This document shows positions 21,629 through 22,185 of a DNA stretch of 22,185 bases, one piece after another. The notes under the pieces are model-generated. The model was not told where the DNA came from, ran no database searches, and was given only the letters and a program-made list of their open reading frames with translations. The DNA lies in the IMG/VR virus record IMGVR_UViG_3300046007_006311, positions 1 through 22,185 of that record. One strand, given 5' to 3'. This DNA is from a virus. Every line of letters starts with the position of its first letter. Position 1 is the stretch's first letter. The position numbers and the translations under genes are program-made.

Positions 21629-22185
21629 ATGACCACCGAGGAACCTAACGAGCCGGGCGGCGAGATCGTCCAGGCCGTTCCGGTCGATGCGGCAAGTCCG
21701 TCATCGACCTTGTTCAACACCGACGACCCTGTTGAGGTCGTTGAGCGCGCTGCGCGGGTCGCTGACTCGCTGCGCGACGTAATCACCAAGCGCCACCTCT
21801 ACAAGGAGATCAAGGGCAAGAACCACGTCCTTGTTGAGGGCTGGCAGCTGCTCGGCTCAATGCTTGGGGTCACCGCCGTCTGCACTGAGACTGAGGAGGT
21901 TGACGGTGGCTGGAAGGCCACTGTTGAGGCGCGCACGATGGATGGCCGCGTGATTGGCCGCGCTGACGCGCTTTGCACTAAGCATGAGCGCAGCGGTCCG
22001 TGGAAGAACGCGGATGACTACGCCAGGCTTTCGATGGCGCAGACCCGCGCTACGTCGAAGGCGCTGAAGGGCCCGCTGGGGTTCGTGATCAGCTTGGCCG
22101 GTTACGAGCCGACCCCGGAGCCGGAAATGTCGTTTGCGGAGGACGCCGGCATGCCGGTGGAGGACGCAACACCGGTTCAGGACGC
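21629..22185 (+). CDS. Conserved phage protein, possibly single-strand annealing or recombination related (3' truncated)
   Basis: ATG 21629 is preceded by AGGAGGT (21613-21619); an in-frame ATG at 21605 is also possible. The window ends before the stop, with 185 codons visible. An acidic N-terminus (to about 25) is followed by a helix (VEVVERAARVADSLRDVIT), then the distinct block LVEGWQLLGSMLGVTAVC, strands GGWKATVEARTMDGRVIGRADALC, and RLSMAQTRATSKALKGPLGF, ending before an acidic PTPEPEMSF segment. The last block resembles the helix of Rad52/Sak/Erf annealing proteins that carries KRAL-type residues, and an early location near regulators fits. The resemblance is by eye only; treat the function as tentative. 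Confidence 0.6.
   Translation, partial: MTTEEPNEPGGEIVQAVPVDAASPSSTLFNTDDPVEVVERAARVADSLRDVITKRHLYKEIKGKNHVLVEGWQLLGSMLGVTAVCTETEEVDGGWKATVEARTMDGRVIGRADALCTKHERSGPWKNADDYARLSMAQTRATSKALKGPLGFVISLAGYEPTPEPEMSFAEDAGMPVEDATPVQD

Overview
The window looks like part of the genome of a tailed phage with a siphovirus-type gene plan, infecting a high-GC Gram-positive (actinobacterial) host. The DNA is GC-rich. Almost all genes are on the + strand, packed with ATGA, TGATG or GTGA overlaps, and GTG and TTG starts are common. The virion set is classical: scaffold, HK97-fold capsid, neck genes, tail tube, frameshifted tail chaperones, TP901-type tape measure, tail-tip proteins. Terminase and portal would lie to the left of the window. 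There is no mycolylarabinogalactan esterase (lysin B) beside the lysis genes, so a non-mycolate host is possible. The host is inferred from style, not from any search.

Layout. (a) 1-1208: an LpxD-like acyltransferase, cut by the window edge, followed by a glycosyltransferase-like gene. (b) 1241-7049: head and neck. Scaffold and major capsid come first, then a structured intergenic spacer, the head-tail adaptor, a small virion-type protein, a very glycine-rich adhesin-like protein, a neck protein of odd base composition, a minor capsid 2 protein, an HK97 gp10-like protein and the tail terminator. (c) 7139-15884: tail. A small unknown protein, tail tube, chaperones G and G-T made by a -1 frameshift, tape measure, a Dit-like protein, and a tail hub with a carbohydrate-binding-like insertion. 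(d) 15923-17535: lysis. An XhlA-like membrane coiled coil, an M15-like peptidase, an amidase and a 54-residue holin. (e) 17471-19957: an HTH plus metallophosphoesterase protein, two small unknowns (one with a zinc-knuckle-like Cys cluster) and a RusA-type resolvase, closed by hairpins including a textbook terminator at 20070-20103.

(f) 19958-22185: a regulatory and early region. It holds a 310-base non-coding stretch, a small gene interrupted by a run of 13 G, a minus-strand XRE repressor facing away from a plus-strand XRE regulator across inverted repeats, then three very small genes. The window ends inside a gene that may be a single-strand annealing protein. The divergent repressor pair resembles a lysogeny switch, but no integrase is visible here.

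The most unusual points are the sugar-modifying pair in the head operon, the tRNA-like folded spacer after the capsid gene, the glycine-rich protein inside the neck module, the lytic activities split over separate genes, and the poly-G tract that puts a well-initiated gene out of frame by one base.
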